In this document: in pieces, positions 34,201 through 45,282 of the stretch
Layout: every line of letters begins with the position of its first letter
Numbering within the stretch: position 1 is the stretch's first letter
Source of the DNA: Amoebophrya sp. A120
Lineage: Eukaryota > Sar > Dinophyceae > Syndiniales > Amoebophryaceae
Assembly: GCA_905178155.1 (NCBI GenBank)
Contig: CAJINV010000009.1
Coordinates: 124,001-188,000, forward strand
DNA: 64,000 bases
Reading direction: 5' to 3'
The notes under the pieces: model-generated
What the model was told of the DNA's origin: nothing
Seen by the model: the letters and a program-made list of their open reading frames with translations, nothing else
Database searches by the model: none
Program-made: the position numbers and the translations under genes

Positions 34201-37200
34201 AGTGACGACAGAGGAGATTTCCGTTGAAAACGGATTGAAGGAGATCGGGGAGGGTTTGTTTCCGGCTGAAGACGAAAGCAAGGTCGAAGAGCTTCTGGAA
34301 GAGGGGCTGGCGACTATCGGGGACATGGGCATGATGGACAAACTGATGCTCGCCATGAAAGCCGATGAGTTTCTGAAGGCGGAAGACCCGGAGGAGAAGG
34401 CGCAACTGAAGCAAGACCTCGCCACGAGGCTAGACATTACGCCCGCCGAAGCGGACCTCTTGGCCGCCCACTTGCTCAAACACCACGAGGAAGGGACGTT
34501 GGTGGACCGGCTAAGGCCCTGGTTAGATGAGCAAGGGTTTGGACACTTGGTGAGTAGTTCAGCTTCGTCTTTCGTGTCGAAGAAAGTTGTAAATGCGATC
34601 GCAGGCGGCGTCGGAAGTGTCAGGACCACTCGAAGAAACATCAAAATCACGCCAGCAAAGACGCGCCAGTCTGACGTTCCAGATACGCACATGAAAGAAA
34701 AAGAATTTCGTACAACTTCCCGGCTTTTGAAGAAAGAAAAGCAAAGAAATTCAAAATCATTCTCTCCCGCAAGGACTTCCTTTTTGGAACATTTCGCGGA
34801 TCAGACAAGAGCTCACGAACTGTCTTCCGCGGCGGTATTTGAGAGGAAAACGAGTTTTTTGCGACGCGGACTCGCAATCACAATTGCAGGGAAAGAAGAG
34901 GTTTTGGGTGCAACGTCAGGGAGAAGAAGCTCTCTGCTGAGCCGTGGGACTACAGCATCAGATGACTCGTCGGACGCCGAAATAAAGGGCGATCAAGCTG
35001 CACAGGAGGGTGAGGAAAATGAAGATGGACATGACCACGACAAAAATGGAGATTCTGCCCACGACAGTGAAGACGGCATTTCCGCCCTGGAGCATGAACA
35101 ATCTCAGCAAACTGCGCACGAGGACCAGCACAGTGAAAACGGACCTGACGGAGATGATGACCATACCTCCTACGACCTGGACGAGATCCGGGACATCATC
35201 AAGAACCCGACGGACCGCATCGGGCAGAAGCAGGACGACGCGCTGCTGGACACGTTGCGCATCCTGAACGTGAAGCGCAACGTGGAGAAAGCGGCGCTGA
35301 AAGAGCCGGTGTTCAAGCAGTTCGACCGTTTTTTCCAGATGCTCAACCTCCGCCCGATGATCGATGCGGACCTTGAGGAGGCCTTCGAGGCTGAGGAGCA
35401 GGAGGAGGAGCGGAAAGCGAAGGAGGAACTTGAAGCGCTGCTGAAAGAGAACAAAACGGAAGGGGCGGGCCCGTCCTCCGCCTCCTGCTGCGGCGAAAAG
35501 GCAGAGGAGGAGGAGGAGAAAAAACCAGAACCGCTTAGCACCCTGATCCGGTACAACGTGCCCTGGGGAACCGGCACGGAGAGTCTCCAGCTCCTGCAAG
35601 CGTTCATCTTTTTGGTGGTGGAGGCGTTGACCATTTGGTTCACGTTTTTACTGCCCCTGTCCTTCCTGTACCGGTTGTTTGGGTCGTCGATCTTCGAGGA
35701 GCGCGAGAACAAAATGATGGAGATGCAGCTAATCTACGGCTTAGACAAATCGACCTACTGGCTGGCGAATCTGGTGTTCTTCTGGCTGATTCTGGGAACG
35801 CCCTTCCTCGTGGCGCACTGGCTAAACCTGAAGATGCTCAGCGACGTGCTCCCCGGGGAGCACTGGCAGCTGCCGCGCGGGGACACCAACGAGAAAATGT
35901 GGCACGAGCCGTATCCGCCGGCCTCGGAGTCGCTGATTTCCGTTTCGAGTAAAGCGATTTACCAAAAATTTGACAACCACGGATTGCGACGGCTGTTCGC
36001 GCCGGAGGAACTGAATTTCACCCCGTGGATTCCGATTTTCCCGCCGCTAGCGGCCTTACTCGCAGCGTCTACCCTCGCGATCAGTGTCGAAAAGCGGGAG
36101 AAATTCGAGTCCATCCTCGGCACGCTTTCCGGGTTGGGGAATCTGATGATCCTCGGGGCGTATGTGTTGATTGAGATCCTGTTCCCCACGAGGCTCTCCT
36201 TCTGGCCGACGGCGGTCGCCGGCGCGTTTGGCGTGTCCGAACCGAAGCAGGATGTGGTCTACGACCCGTCGTTATCAAATGCAAAAATGTCTGGGCCTGG
36301 AAGAGTTGGAACTTGTCATGCGAATTCTGGAATAGGCAAAAATTTGTATTGCATAAGCACCAAAAGCTTCCCATTTCTTTCTACGCAAATAGGGAATTTC
36401 TCATGCGTGATAGACATCAGGAGGCCTGCGCAAAACCTGTATTATGCTTTTGCGTGCATTAGAGACCAGTTGCGTGATCCAGAAGATGCATGACAAACTC
36501 CTGCAATCTTCCAGACCCAGACACTTTTGCATTTGATAGTCGCTCCCGCGGCCGCCGGAGCCGTGCAGCAGCGCGTACGACTGGCAAACCGTGAACCACA
36601 TTCTCTCCTTCGGGCTCGGGGTCACCGTCCCGGGCTACAGCTACCTCCGGATCGTCGAGCGGGGGCTGAACCTCATGCGCGCCACGGAGCTCGCGCGGCA
36701 CAAGGGGGCGGAGAGCGGCGAGAGCTCGCTGCTCGCGACCCCGAAGTACTGGAACATGGGGCTGCGGGGGCACAGTCTGTACAACTGTGCGCGGAACAAC
36801 GAGATGTCGCCACCAGAGTGGACGCAGCGGCAGAAGCCGATGCTGAACATTTTGAAACTGTCGAAACTCCCCTGGTATCAAATGCAAAAATGTCTGGGTC
36901 TGGAAGAATGCGCGATTTGTCATGCAGCTTTTCCATGACCATGAGGTCTGGAATGCAGGACCTAGCATGACAGATTCTGTGCGATCTCTCTCATGCCTAT
37001 CCTACATGACAAACTCCCTCACGACTTGGTCAAAACTGGACGACCTTTGGTAATCCTGCAACACAGATTTTTGCATGCTTGAGATTTAGCATGACAAGTT
37101 GCATTCTTCCAGACCCAGACATTTTTACAATCCATACCTGGGTCTGGGACGACGAAGCGAAGCTGGAGGAGTACGTGAACAACGCCGGCGCGACGGACTT

Positions 37201-40200
37201 GGCGCACCACCTCGGCCCGGAGTACTGGGTGCCGGTCACGCTGGAGTATCTCAGCTTGGTCTTGAACGTGCTGTTTTGGGGTTGCGCCCTGCTCTACGCG
37301 GAGAGAAGGCGACACAGGGCGGAGGCCGGTGATCACAGGGAAGCGGATGCTGAGACCGCGAAGAATGCTGTAAATGCAGCTCCAAACAAGGGTGGCATCC
37401 TGGATTCGCAGGGGAATCCCTCTATCGCACTCAAACTGGTCGAAATGACCAAGACGTTTGATAACGGGAGGAAGACGGCGAACGACAGGATTTCCTACGC
37501 TGTGAAGCGCGGGGAGATTTTCGGCTTGCTCGGCCACAACGGCGCGGGGAAAACGACCATGGTGTCGCAGATCTGCGGCCAGATCCCGGTCACGAGCGGG
37601 GACTGCTTCGTGACCGGACACAGCATCAAGACCTCGATCACGAAGGTCCGGCAGAACCTGGCGCTTTGCCCCCAAGCGAATCCGCTTTGGAACACGTACT
37701 CGATGCGACAACACTTACAGTATTTCGCCCGGTTACGGCAATTACCCGAGAAGGAACTGAACCAGACGATCGAAAAGTACGCGTTTCTGCTCGGTCTGGG
37801 CGAAAAGTTGGACACCAACTGCGAAAAGCTCTCCGGTGGCCAGAAGCGGCGGCTGTGGGTGCTTTGCTCTCTGCTAGGGTCAGCACCCGTTGTCATCATG
37901 GACGAGCCGACTTCTGGGATGGATCCGCAGGCGAGGCGGGATTTCTGGGTGTTGCTCAAGCGATTGGTCAAGGAGGAGCAGCGCGCGATCATTTTCAGCA
38001 CGCATTACCTGGAGGAAGCGGACTTGCTGGCGGATCGGAAGTTGATTCTCGCTGGCGGCAAGGTCGTCTGCATTGGCACGTCGCAGGAGCTGAAGCATAA
38101 CTTCGGCCAGGGCTTCTGGATCCACGCCATGGTGGACAAATCTGTGTGCCAGAACAATGTCGCCTTGGCAGAGAAGATTCTACACCAAGACTTGAAGCAG
38201 ATCGTGGAAAGGGAATTGTTCGCAAACGCGGAGAAGAATATGAAACAACCGGTCACGTCATCAGAGCAGATAGAACAACAAGGTACAACTCCAGGTGGAA
38301 ATAAAAATCGGGCAACAGCTGCCGCTTTCAATCGCGTGCGGACGAAGAACCCGAAGGTTTCCGACTACTTCCTCGCGTACAGCATTCCATGGGCGGAGGT
38401 GAAGGAAATGCCGCGCATTCTGGACGCACTGGCGAATTTTGCGGAGCAGAATTACCCACCCGGCTTGGTCGAGTTCACGGTGGAACAGACCACGTTGGAA
38501 GAAGTCTTCCGGAACGCGGGGGAGCTCGCGGACCGCGAGGAGGCGGAACGGCAAGAGAGGGTTCTGCAGGCGAAGGGCGGGAGCAGAAAAAAATTGAACC
38601 AAAATGCAAGAGTTTCCCTCGCCGCGATCGAGAACGAGAAAATGAAGGATTTGGTGGACAGCAATCCGAATGATATGCTGAAGCGCGTAACCGCACGAAC
38701 GGACCAGCTGGATCTGCATAATCCGATCGACGAAGACGGAACCACAACAAACGCAAACCGCCCACCGCTGATGCCGCGCAACTACTCCTTCTTTGCCCAG
38801 GTTCTCGCGATTTGGGAATTTCGATTTTACGGAGAATACCACCAGAGACTGCTCGGTGCGCAAATCGGCGGGGCGGTGTTTCTGATCGTGTGGGTCGTGC
38901 TCTGCATCCTGGTGAAGCTGAACGTCGACGACAAACTGGAGGAGTTCATGGAAGTGAAGGAGGAGGACAAGGAGAAAACGGAGATGAAAACTTCCACCCT
39001 TGCCACGGTCATGTCCGTCGGCCTCGGCGGCGTGATCGCCCCCCTAGCCTGGCAAATGTTCGGCGCAAGCGTCGTGAAGGACAGCTACCTGCCGGAAGAG
39101 GACCACGGGCTCGCCAAGCACCTGTACTTGCACGGCATCAGCAAGCCGGCTTACCACATTGCGTCCTGCCTCCACTGGTTGTGTTTTCTCACCCTACCCG
39201 GGTTCTTCTTCTTCACGCTGTCTTTGATCATTTACTTGAACCCGGTCTATGGGTTCAATGACAGTATGATCGGGACGCTGTGGCTCTCCTTCTTCTTCCT
39301 CGGCGTCATCCTCTCCCTCTTCCCCGCCATGCTGCTCACCTCCGGCATGGTTTCCCCGGGGGGCTGGACGATGTACGTGATCCTGAACTACGCCATGGGG
39401 TTCATCCCGACGATCATCGAGCGCGTGATGCAGACTGACTCCTGGGACATGAAGAAGGGAAACACGATCGACTGCTGGGTGCTCCCCACCGCGATGATTC
39501 AGGCGGGCGTCACCTCCACCGAGCAGATTTTCAACTTCGGCGCGCCGGTCTGGTGGCCGAAGGTTTGTTTGTACTTGATCTACATCGTGTTCCCGCCCAC
39601 CGCTTTGGCGGCGAACCTGAAGGGGCTATGGAAACTGCACGCACTGGACCGGATCACGGGCAAAAAAGCCGAGCATTTCTCCGTCTGGTACTACCTCACC
39701 GGCGATGTGGAGGAGCTACCCGCGGATTTGCGCATCTCGTTCGCGGACTCCGGTCTGCCGGACAACTGCAACTCGAACTACTTCCAGGTCACGAGCAGAT
39801 ACGAGGTGCTGGCGCCGCTGTGGAGCCTGGTGTTTTACATCATTGTCGGCATTCTCTACTACAAGGTCTACCTCCCGTACTTTGGGAAGGACGCCTACCG
39901 CACGGAGCAGCAGCTGTTGCGCGACCCGGTCATCGGACTGAAGCTCGCGGAGATCCTGCACAAGAAGTTGAAGGTGCGCGTATTGAGAGGAAAAATCCCC
40001 CCTCCCCATATTAAAAAGGTATGTTTCCAAAAATTTGTGTTGCGGATTTGAGGTCACAAATCCGATCTGTCTTGTAAGAAGACAAGGGCAGAAGCTTCCG
40101 CCCCATTATGGAAGCGACTTCTCATGCTGTCTGGCCTAAAGGGGGGCCGTTTGCCATGCTGAACCACTAGACCCATACGCCCCTACCTAGCCTGGGGATC

Positions 40201-43200
40201 TCGCCGCAGTGCCTCTGTGCAATACAAAGCTGATTTGTGGCCACAAATCAGCATAACAAGTCTCCGTTTTGATATGGGGAGGGGGGATTTTTCATTTTGA
40301 TAGCGCGACACCAAAACGGGGGAGGTGGTCCGGCTGGAAAAGCTCGGCGACGATAACGACGGGGACGTGAATATCCTGAGTAAAAACGTACCCACACCAG
40401 ACTTGTAATGCAGATTTGCAAAGACAGGAAGACTTGTAATGCGCATCCCCATGAGAGCCATTTCCAATCGTGTTTTGGAATTTGTGATGCTGTGAACAGG
40501 ATGAGCAGCTGGATTTGTGACGCGGCTGCACTTGCTAACCTGCACTACACTGCAGAGTGCAACTTGTCATGCGTGACTCACAAAGCTCCTAGGTTTGTGT
40601 TGCAAAATCCCCATCCTGACTCTGGTGTGGGTAGGTTTTTACTCAGGATAGTGAATGCGAATCGCGACCCGGACGTCGTGCGAGAGGAGCAGAAACCGGA
40701 CCGGGCCGCGGAGAGCTACGCGCTGGACGCCGTTAAATTGGTGAAGCACTTCCCGCCCAGCAGCAAGGCGCTGCAGGACAGCCATAACGAGCACCACGGA
40801 ACCGCGACGGAGAACAAGTACACGGCACTGCAGCTGCAGCAGATGAACACGAAGTGGGCCACGAAAAACGTGACGTTCGGTGTCTACGAGGGGGAGTGCT
40901 TCGGCCTGCTCGGGCCCAACGGCGCGGGAAAAACAACGTTGTTTAACCTGTTATCTGGCACGGAGATGGTGGATGTCGGGAGGATTTCGATTTACGGACA
41001 AGACTGTGTGAACACGAAGGAAGCGAGCTACACGGTGGGTTCCTTCCCGCAGGCCGCGCGGGAAAAGATGGGCCTGGCGCTATCAAATGTAAAAATGTCT
41101 GGGTCTGGAAACTTGTGATGCTAAAAGTGAACGAGAGTTCCACTGCAATACGGAGCCAAGCATGACAAATTTTTTGGGCTCCTATGTGTTGCGTGTCCCG
41201 CATGGCAAACTGCGTGTTTGCATGACAGAAAAGAGGACCGCTTCGTGCCCATGCATCACAGATTCTTGAGTCATGTCAGACACGCATGACAAATGCAGGA
41301 ATCTTCCAGACCCAGACATTTTTACATTTGATAGGCGCCGCAGTTCGACAAACTGTGGCCGCACGTGAGCGGGAGAGCGCATTTGCGCCTCTTCTCGAAG
41401 TATGGATTGTAAAAATGTCTGGGTCTGGAAGAATGCAACTTGTCATGCTGTTTTTGGATTCTAAAAAAATTAGTGTTGCGTGACCAGCAAGAAAGGTCCA
41501 GTCTGTGCTACGCGGAGAGGGCATTTCTCATGCGGAAGGCGCATCAGGAAGCCCTCTAAAATTCTGTGATGCTAGGTCATGCATTACAGGCATGAGGGGT
41601 CATGAAAAATATGCATGACAAGTCTTGCACTCTTCCAGACCCAGACATTTTTACATTTGATACGAAGTGCTGCGGCACCTACATGCGCGAGGGCGAGTTG
41701 GATCCCGAAGCCGGGGAGAAGAGGATTAGCACGTTTCTATCCTGAGTAAAAACGTACCCACACCAGAGTCAGGATGGGGATTTTGCAACACAAGCCTAGG
41801 AGTTTTGTGAGTCACGCATGACAAGTTGCACTCTGCAGTGTAGTGCAGGTTAGCAAGTGCAGCCGCATCACAGATTCGTCTGCTCATCCTGTTCACAGCA
41901 TCACAAATTCCAAAACACGACTGGAAATGGCTCTCATGGGGATGCGCATTACAAGTCTTCCTGTCTTTGCAAATCTGCATTACAACTCTGGCGTGGGTAC
42001 GTTTTTACTCAGGATAGTTTCTCAAGCAGGTCAGCCTATCCGAGATCGACGCCGACCGGAAAACCGAAGAGTACAGCGGTGGCATGAAGCGCAAGCTGTC
42101 TGTATCAACTGTAAAAATGTCTGGGTCTGGAAGAGTCATGCTGTTTCTGCATGACACAGAAGGTCTGTCATGGAAGCTCTAGCATCACAGGTTTCGAGAA
42201 GCTTTTGCTACCGATGCATGAGAGATTTTTGTGTGTTCTGAAATGCGCATCACAGGTTACATCCTTCCAGACCCAGACATTTTTACACTTCATAGTCTGT
42301 GGCGCTCACGTTGATCACGGAGCCGAAGCTGGTCTTTTTGGACGAAATGAGTGCAGGTATTGAACACAAATAAAGTTGCGTTTTCTACATACTGACATTT
42401 TTTCGCTATGCTGGTCTGTCACTGCCATACTCAGATGTAGCGGTCAATAGAAGCGGTTATTTCTTGTTTCTGGTACCAGGCTTACTTATGCTTCCGCACC
42501 ACTACTTTCAGAAGATTAGAATGTCAAGAAAAAGAATTATCTTTCTCTCCCCACTTCAGGCGTGGACATCGTTGCCCAGCAGTCTTTGTGGCGGAAGTTG
42601 ATCAACCGGCCCAAGGGGCAGACGATCATTACGACCACACACAGCATGATGGAAGCGGACGCGACGTCGGATCGCATCGGTATTCTGGTCGGGGGCAAGT
42701 TGAAGTGCCTCGGGTCCACGCACCGCATTAAGTCGCAGTACGGTAACGGCTACCAGCTGGAGCTTCTCGTGCGGTGGAAAAAGGGTTTCACGACCCCCGC
42801 CGGCGCGGGGATGGCAAAGGTAAGCACGAGCAGCCCGCTGGTGCGACGCACGGCAAGCATTTTCGCGCTGACCGCGCCGGAAACCAAAACTGCGTCCGTT
42901 TGGGAAGATGACGATCAGCCGCTCCTGGAGGTCTCGGACGAGGAGCGACGCAGCAAAATGAGTGTGGAAAAGGAGGAGCAGGAGAAAGAGATTTTGAAGG
43001 AGCTGCAGGCGGCCATGGAGGAGGAAGATAACAGCCCCGCCACACCAACTACGCCAGATCCCGCGATGAACGTGATGCCTTTCGTCCAGAGCATTCAAAA
43101 AGCGGGAAACATCGATAGTTTCCGGCTGGAAGAGAACGGACGTCGCAGCCAGGCAGGCATCAATGAAACTGCGCCTCTGGCGGGTGTCAATGAGACCATC

Positions 43201-43998
43201 GCTCCTGGGAGCGATAACTTTAGTATCGCAGGAGACTACGATCAACAAAATATTGCAGAGGTCGAAAGAAGGCGGGAGGACATTTTAGCGTCGTCGACCG
43301 TTGGCTCACAAGCAGGAGGAGCCCCAGTGAGAGGTAGTGCGGCGACCCAGGATGATTCGATTGATATCATTCCGAGTAGTCAAACGACGAGTCTGCCTTC
43401 TGGTGCGGAAATACCGCAGATACAAATTATTCACGGGGCACAACCTGAGGGAGAGGCGGATGAGGATGCTATTTCCGCTGGAGCAGAGTCGGACGCCGTA
43501 AGCAGTCTAGCCGTGAGCAACGAGATACTCTCGTCTGCCCCACCACCACCACCTGGTGCGCCAGCCGCTGTTGCGGCCGAAATCGTGGTCGCAGCAGCAG
43601 CTCCAAGAAGAACTACTGTCGCAAGAATCGAGCCGGCAACGGCGGACATCCTGGACGAGCGGATATTGATGCAATCTCTGATGCAGCATACTCCCCTGGA
43701 AGCGGAAGACATCTCCTTGAGTGAGAAAATGCTTTTCCAGACCGCGAATGCGGAGGGGGCGACGGAAACAGGGGCGCTGCCGGACGAGACGCAGAAATCG
43801 TTCCGCGTGCGGGTGATCTTCAACCTAAAGAAGAAACCGGGACTGATGTCCGCCGTGTTTCGGTGGTGCATGGACGACCCGCTGCAGATCATCGAAGACT
43901 ACGGCTTCGGTGAGCCAACACTGGAGCAGGTCTTCTTGAAATTCGCAAAGGAACAGGAAACCATCGAAGAGGATAAGGGCGCTTCAACAGAGACCTGA
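31297..43998 (+). CDS. ABCA: Giant ABCA-type full ABC transporter, first copy
   Basis: Twelve exons: 31297-31414, 31697-31741, 31998-36272, 36544-36875, 37142-39980, 40308-40371, 40656-41080, 41339-41400, 41668-41737, 42022-42102, 42300-42356, 42560-43998; 3268 aa. ABCA proteins move lipids across membranes. Order: first membrane helix about 14-38; ectodomain of about 1,200 aa; TMD1 from about 1250; NBD1 with Walker A GHNGAGKTT (about 1720), signature LSGGQKRR, Walker B VVIMDEPTSGMD; TMD2 from about 2160; NBD2 with GPNGAGKTT (about 2643), PQFDKLWP, signature YSGGMKRK, Walker B LVFLDEMSAGVD; a roughly 240-residue insertion and the end motif GFGEPTLEQVFLKF. Ten non-canonical elements and one GT-AG intron (42357-42559) interrupt it; all joins keep frame and match the next gene. 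Typical ABCA length is 1,600-2,500 aa. Exact junctions at each element are ambiguous within the 5-bp repeat. Confidence 0.88.
31415..31691 (+). mobile_element. Intron-like element B1
   Basis: 277 bp. Starts TATCCTGAGCAAAAACGT, ends TTTTTACATAGGATA; flanked by ctgga at 31410-31414 and 31692-31696. Removal joins QYW-INQERW, matching the N-terminus of the second ABCA gene. Confidence 0.9.
31742..31992 (+). mobile_element. Intron-like element A1
   Basis: 251 bp. Inverted ends TATCAAATGTAAAAATGTCT / AGACATTTTTACATTTGATA. Flanked by ctacg at 31737-31741 and 31993-31997. Removal gives SNDYYGNTDYYY. Confidence 0.92.
36273..36538 (+). mobile_element. Intron-like element A2
   Basis: 266 bp with A-type ends (3' end CTTTTGCATTTGATA). 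Flanks gtcgt (36268-36272) and gtcgc (36539-36543) differ at one base, the only ABCA element with an inexact repeat. Removal joins VVYDPS to PRPPEP. Confidence 0.88.
36876..37136 (+). mobile_element. Intron-like element A3
   Basis: 261 bp, A-type ends, 3' end TTTTTACAATCCATA. Flanked by cctgg at 36871-36875 and 37137-37141. Removal gives KLPWVWDDEAKLEEY. Confidence 0.9.
39981..40302 (+). mobile_element. Intron-like element C1
   Basis: 322 bp. Starts TATTGAGAGGAAAAATCCCC, ends with the inverted form ...TTTTTCATTTTGATA. Flanked by gcgcg at 39976-39980 and 40303-40307. Contains the 18-bp palindrome gatttgtggccacaaatc. Removal gives KLKVRDTKTGEVV. Confidence 0.9.
40372..40650 (+). mobile_element. 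Intron-like element B2
   Basis: 279 bp, ends TATCCTGAGTAAAAACGTAC / TTTTTACTCAGGATA. Flanked by gtgaa at 40367-40371 and 40651-40655. Near-identical to B3 but in the opposite orientation. Removal gives GDVNANRDPD. Confidence 0.92.
41081..41333 (+). mobile_element. Intron-like element A4
   Basis: 253 bp, A-type ends. Flanked by ggcgc at 41076-41080 and 41334-41338. Removal creates the NBD2 Q-loop MGLAPQFDKLWP. Confidence 0.92.
41401..41662 (+). mobile_element. Intron-like element A5
   Basis: 262 bp. 5' end TATGGATTGTAAAAATGTCT, 3' end TTTTTACATTTGATA. Flanked by cgaag at 41396-41400 and 41663-41667. Removal gives FSKCCGTYMREGE, matching YAKCSGTYY of the second gene. Confidence 0.92.
41738..42016 (-). 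mobile_element. Intron-like element B3, inverted copy
   Basis: 279 bp with B ends; internal sequence is the reverse complement of B2. Flanked by gtttc at 41733-41737 and 42017-42021. Removal gives STFLKQVSLSE in frame. Confidence 0.92.
42103..42294 (-). mobile_element. Intron-like element A6, inverted and internally deleted
   Basis: 192 bp. Flanked by gtctg at 42098-42102 and 42295-42299. Interior is the reverse complement of A1 minus about 60 bp from its middle. Removal gives KLSVALTLITEP, completing the NBD2 signature helix. Confidence 0.9.
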
Positions 43999-45246
43999 TG
44001 AATTCGCTCAACCCTCACTCGATCGACATCAGTTTCTGGATACAACTATTTTGCGTTTCTATTTCTAATTGAATTCATCTATGTACTTACTTACTACTAC
44101 AGCACTTTTGGCCCAATTTGAATTTTCAAGGAGCGGCAGGGTTTGCTGTCTCTTTATCTTACATCACCCAGACCCAGACCCACCATCACCAATTATGGAC
44201 TTCCACTTTATTCTCATACTGACTCCTGTCGGACTTACATCACAGAAACAGACATTCTTTCTATCTTCCTTCTTCGTCTTGTTTCTAAAGTACGTCTGAC
44301 GAAGAACAGCAAGCATGCATAGCAGCCGTTAGTTTAGCTTCCCCAGAAATTTTCTACATTTGGACACACGCATCTGTGCATTTTTCTCCCCTTCTGCCCG
44401 CGGCCAGTAGTATCCCCACAGAAGTTTTTCATTTTGTCATCTATGTATCTTTCCAAGAGAAGAAAAAATATTGCCGTCGACCATGGGATGTTCATATTTT
44501 GCTTCGCTTGTTGTTGTTCATCTGCGGGCTTGAGCGCGTCGCTTTGATTCATTTATTGCAGGCTCCAGGAAGAATGTGAATGCAAAAAGCCACAATCACC
44601 CGCATGTTTCGTATTGTGATTATGCATCCGAATCTTCGTCCGCTCCTGATGCAGTGAGGAAAAAATAACGGCGCTCTAACATTTTCGTGCATAGTCTGGC
44701 GATCGTTCTTCTTTAGTGTCGTGTCAAATTTCAGTTGTGATACATCTTGGATCGTTCGTATTCTTCGTCTTCGTGCGTCCTTCGACGGTATCGCAAGTAC
44801 AGCTCCTGTTTCTGTTTCACAATGTCAGGATCTCTTGAGGCCCTTTCGTTACACTTACATTGGCAGGATGAAGTAGCATTCCTAGAAGTGAAACCCATAT
44901 TTTTACCCCATTTGAATTACGAAAAAAAATCCACCCGCTATGTAAATTCACTATAGCTGCATCTCGACGATGAATATTGTGAGTCGGTGTCTGCCCTCAA
45001 TAACTACAATAAAATTTTACAGGAGACAGAGTCACGAGAGCCCGTACATGGGTGACTAGTACCTAAGTACACTTCCTTGTTAGTTATGATGTTTCGTACC
45101 TTGTGTTACTATGCAATTTGACAATAGAGCTCGTTTCGCCACGGCGTAGATCCTACTCCAATATTATCCCACAGAGCTAGTTCTTGATTTGACAAGGCCT
45201 CCCTTTTATTGTTCCTTCATGCGAGAAGTCATCAAACCTTAAATCC
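43999..45246. other. Intergenic between the two ABCA genes
   Basis: About 1.25 kb, AT-rich, no gene recognised on either strand. Confidence 0.5.
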
Positions 45247-45271
45247 TCCTTCATCCGTTGCTTTTGTTCAG
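45247..45271 (+). promoter_or_regulatory. Pyrimidine tract and AG, probable trans-splice acceptor
   Basis: CCTTCATCCGTTGCTTTTG then TTCAG ending at 45271, 11 bases before ATG 45283. Suggests the two ABCA genes yield separate mRNAs. Confidence 0.45.
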
Positions 45272-45282
45272 GTCCGCCCAGC

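Noticed and set aside
31297-43998. First ABCA gene as a pseudogene broken by insertions
   Set aside because: All ten breaks follow the same rule and removal restores frame and conserved motifs at each; the rest shows no decay.
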